Below, in pieces: positions 62,697 to 64,000 of a DNA stretch of 64,000 nt. The position numbers were made by a program, and so were the translations under genes. The stretch is from AC-49 sp963817035 (GTDB lineage Bacteria; Actinomycetota; Thermoleophilia; Solirubrobacterales; Solirubrobacteraceae): positions 248,001-312,000 of the forward strand of contig CAWFMM010000003.1 of the NCBI GenBank assembly GCA_963817035.1, written 5' to 3'. Below the pieces are notes generated by a model that did not search any database, was not told the DNA's origin, and saw only the letters and a list, made by a program, of their open reading frames with translations. Numbering within the stretch: the first letter of the stretch is position 1; the number at the start of each line of letters is the position of its first letter.

Positions 62697-64000
62697 TCAG
62701 GCTACGCCGGTGACCGACGGCAGCGGCGGCGCGGCCGTGTGCGGCTCGATGCGGACCCGGGCGTCGACCGCGAGCGGGCCGTCGGGCCGAGCAACGACGG
62801 GGTTGAGGTCCATCTCGGCGATCTCGGGGTGAGCCTCGACAAGCGCGCCGACACGCTGCAGCAGCTGCTCGAGCCCGAGGATGTCGCAGACCGCGGCGCC
62901 GCGGTAGCCGTCGAGCAGCGGGAACAGCTTGAGCGAGCGCAGCATCTCGCGGGCGTCGAGATCGGTCAGCGGCGTCAGTCGCACGGCGACATCGCCGAGC
63001 AGCTCGGCACTCGTGCCGCCGGCCCCGCATGCGACGAGCGGCCCGAAGGCGCGATCCTGGACGACGCCGACGATCAGCTCGACGCCGGCGGCCGCCATCT
63101 CCTGAATGAGGTAGCCCTCGACGCTCAGCCCGGCTTCGGTCAGCGTCGCGGCCATGACCGTCGCGGCGGGCGCCACCTCGTCGGTCGTCACGCCGATCCG
63201 AACGGCTCCGGCATCGGTCTTGTGCACGAGCCCGGGCGCAATCGCCTTGAGCGCGACGCGACCGCCCAGTTCGGCCGCCGCGCGCCCGGCACCGTCGGGA
63301 TCGGGCGCGATCCGCCACGCCGGCACGGGTATCCCGTAGCACTCGAGCAGGCTCGCGACATCGGCCGGCGCCAGCCAGCCGGCGCCGACGCCGAGCGCCC
63401 GGGCGATGACCGCGGCGGCCGCGTCGGGCCGGCAGTCGTCGAAGCTCGCGACGCGTCCGGCCGGCGCCTCGCGCCAGCGCCCGTAGCGACACGCATGCCC
63501 GAGGGCGCGGGCCGCGTCCTCGGGGAAGTCGAACACCGGGATCGGCCGATCAGGGCGGCCCAGCGCGAGCGGCACGCCGCCGTCGGCCATGAAGACGGTA
63601 GCCAGCGAGACGTCCGCCGGCAGGCACTCGGCGGCCTCGGAGATCGCGGCCGCGACCTCCTCGGGCCGGGTGATCAACGGCGGCACGAAGATCGCGATGA
63701 TCGCGTCGGTCTCGCCGGAATGCCCAACCGCCTCGATCGCGCGCCGGAAGTCCTGCGCGCCGGCGGTGGCGATCATGTCCACGGGATCGGTGCTCGAGGC
63801 CTCCGCAGGCAGGAAGGACGAGAGACGCTGGCGCAGCGCGGCGCTGAACTCGACCACCTCGAGGCCGCTCGTCTCGCACGCGTCACTGCACAGGATGCCC
63901 GGGCCACCCGCGTTGGTGATGATCGCCACGCGGTTGCCGCGCGGCGCGGGCTGCGACGACAGGAGCGCCGCGACGTCGAGGAGCTCGCCGAGCGTCTCGG
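62697..64000 (-). CDS. ADP-forming acyl-CoA synthetase (acetate-CoA ligase family), 5' end missing
   Basis: The open frame runs from the right edge to a stop at 62697 (about 434 codons). The visible part begins within the second CoA-ligase-like domain (VAIITNAGGPGILCSDACET; AIIAIFVPPLITRPEEVAAA) and continues into the ATP-grasp_5 domain (YGIPVPAWRIAPDPDGAGRA; VALKAIAPGLVHKTDAGAVR; MDLNPVVARPDGPLAVDARV). Missing to the right are the CoA-binding domain and the start. The enzyme interconverts acyl-CoA + ADP + Pi and acid + CoA + ATP, useful for ATP gain in fermentation. It is coupled to the alcohol dehydrogenase. Confidence 0.9.
   Translation of the reverse strand, partial: ETLGELLDVAALLSSQPAPRGNRVAIITNAGGPGILCSDACETSGLEVVEFSAALRQRLSSFLPAEASSTDPVDMIATAGAQDFRRAIEAVGHSGETDAIIAIFVPPLITRPEEVAAAISEAAECLPADVSLATVFMADGGVPLALGRPDRPIPVFDFPEDAARALGHACRYGRWREAPAGRVASFDDCRPDAAAAVIARALGVGAGWLAPADVASLLECYGIPVPAWRIAPDPDGAGRAAAELGGRVALKAIAPGLVHKTDAGAVRIGVTTDEVAPAATVMAATLTEAGLSVEGYLIQEMAAAGVELIVGVVQDRAFGPLVACGAGGTSAELLGDVAVRLTPLTDLDAREMLRSLKLFPLLDGYRGAAVCDILGLEQLLQRVGALVEAHPEIAEMDLNPVVARPDGPLAVDARVRIEPHTAAPPLPSVTGVA

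Overview
The window is about 64 kb of very GC-rich, densely packed bacterial DNA, with frequent GTG starts and many 1-4 bp stop/start overlaps. It fits an actinobacterium of the Thermoleophilia/Solirubrobacterales type. The pointers are: four F420/FMN luciferase-like oxidoreductases, two cytochromes P450, HxlR and TetR regulators, secreted proteins with GGxGxD (RTX-like) repeats, and a recurrent secreted C-terminal beta domain (C-x-G-x-L, then a basic stretch). The taxonomic call is inference. I saw no rRNA, tRNA, CRISPR array, transposase or phage gene, so this looks like chromosome backbone with scattered accessory modules and a few gene remnants.

Layout. 0-10 kb: a methyltransferase cut by the left edge, a P450, an iron-uptake pair (a fused EfeU-EfeO protein plus a second FTR1 permease) behind an iron-box-like palindrome, an HxlR regulator facing an MFS exporter with matching operators, and an alkylation-repair operon (Ada/AlkA fusion plus Ogt). 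10-17 kb: a MacB/FtsX-type ABC transporter divergent from two tandem histidine kinases (the first with a degenerate ATP-binding domain) and a NarL-type regulator. 17-24 kb: small housekeeping and stress genes, exonuclease III, a VapBC pair, and a RecQ helicase fused to a phosphoribosyltransferase-like domain. 24-29 kb: an RTX-repeat surface protein and a translationally coupled operon of multicopper oxidase, secreted beta-helix protein and cupredoxin.

29-41 kb: rhodanese, glycosyltransferase, dodecin/ExoD, an MFS-hydrolase-LLM operon, a GAP-family membrane protein behind a broken DMT transporter, a limonene-epoxide-hydrolase-like enzyme, a small-protein/nucleotidyltransferase pair that looks like a toxin-antitoxin unit, and a patatin. 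41-52 kb: two large secreted proteins (RTX; beta-helix plus FG-GAP), an ABC-F ATPase, NudC-like Nudix, S4 RNA-binding protein, and a P450 coupled to an SDR that lacks the catalytic Tyr/Lys. 52-64 kb: c-type cytochrome, LLM enzymes, then a cluster resembling the DosR dormancy/hypoxia gene set: fused phosphotransferase/P-loop kinase, Cys-less DksA-like protein, P2-type ATPase, Hsp20, zinc alcohol dehydrogenase and ADP-forming acyl-CoA synthetase (cut by the right edge).

Strongest candidates for something new: the multicopper oxidase/beta-helix/cupredoxin operon, the kinase/pseudokinase pair, the 66-aa protein/nucleotidyltransferase pair, the P450/catalytically dead SDR pair, and the dormancy-like cluster with its zinc-less DksA.
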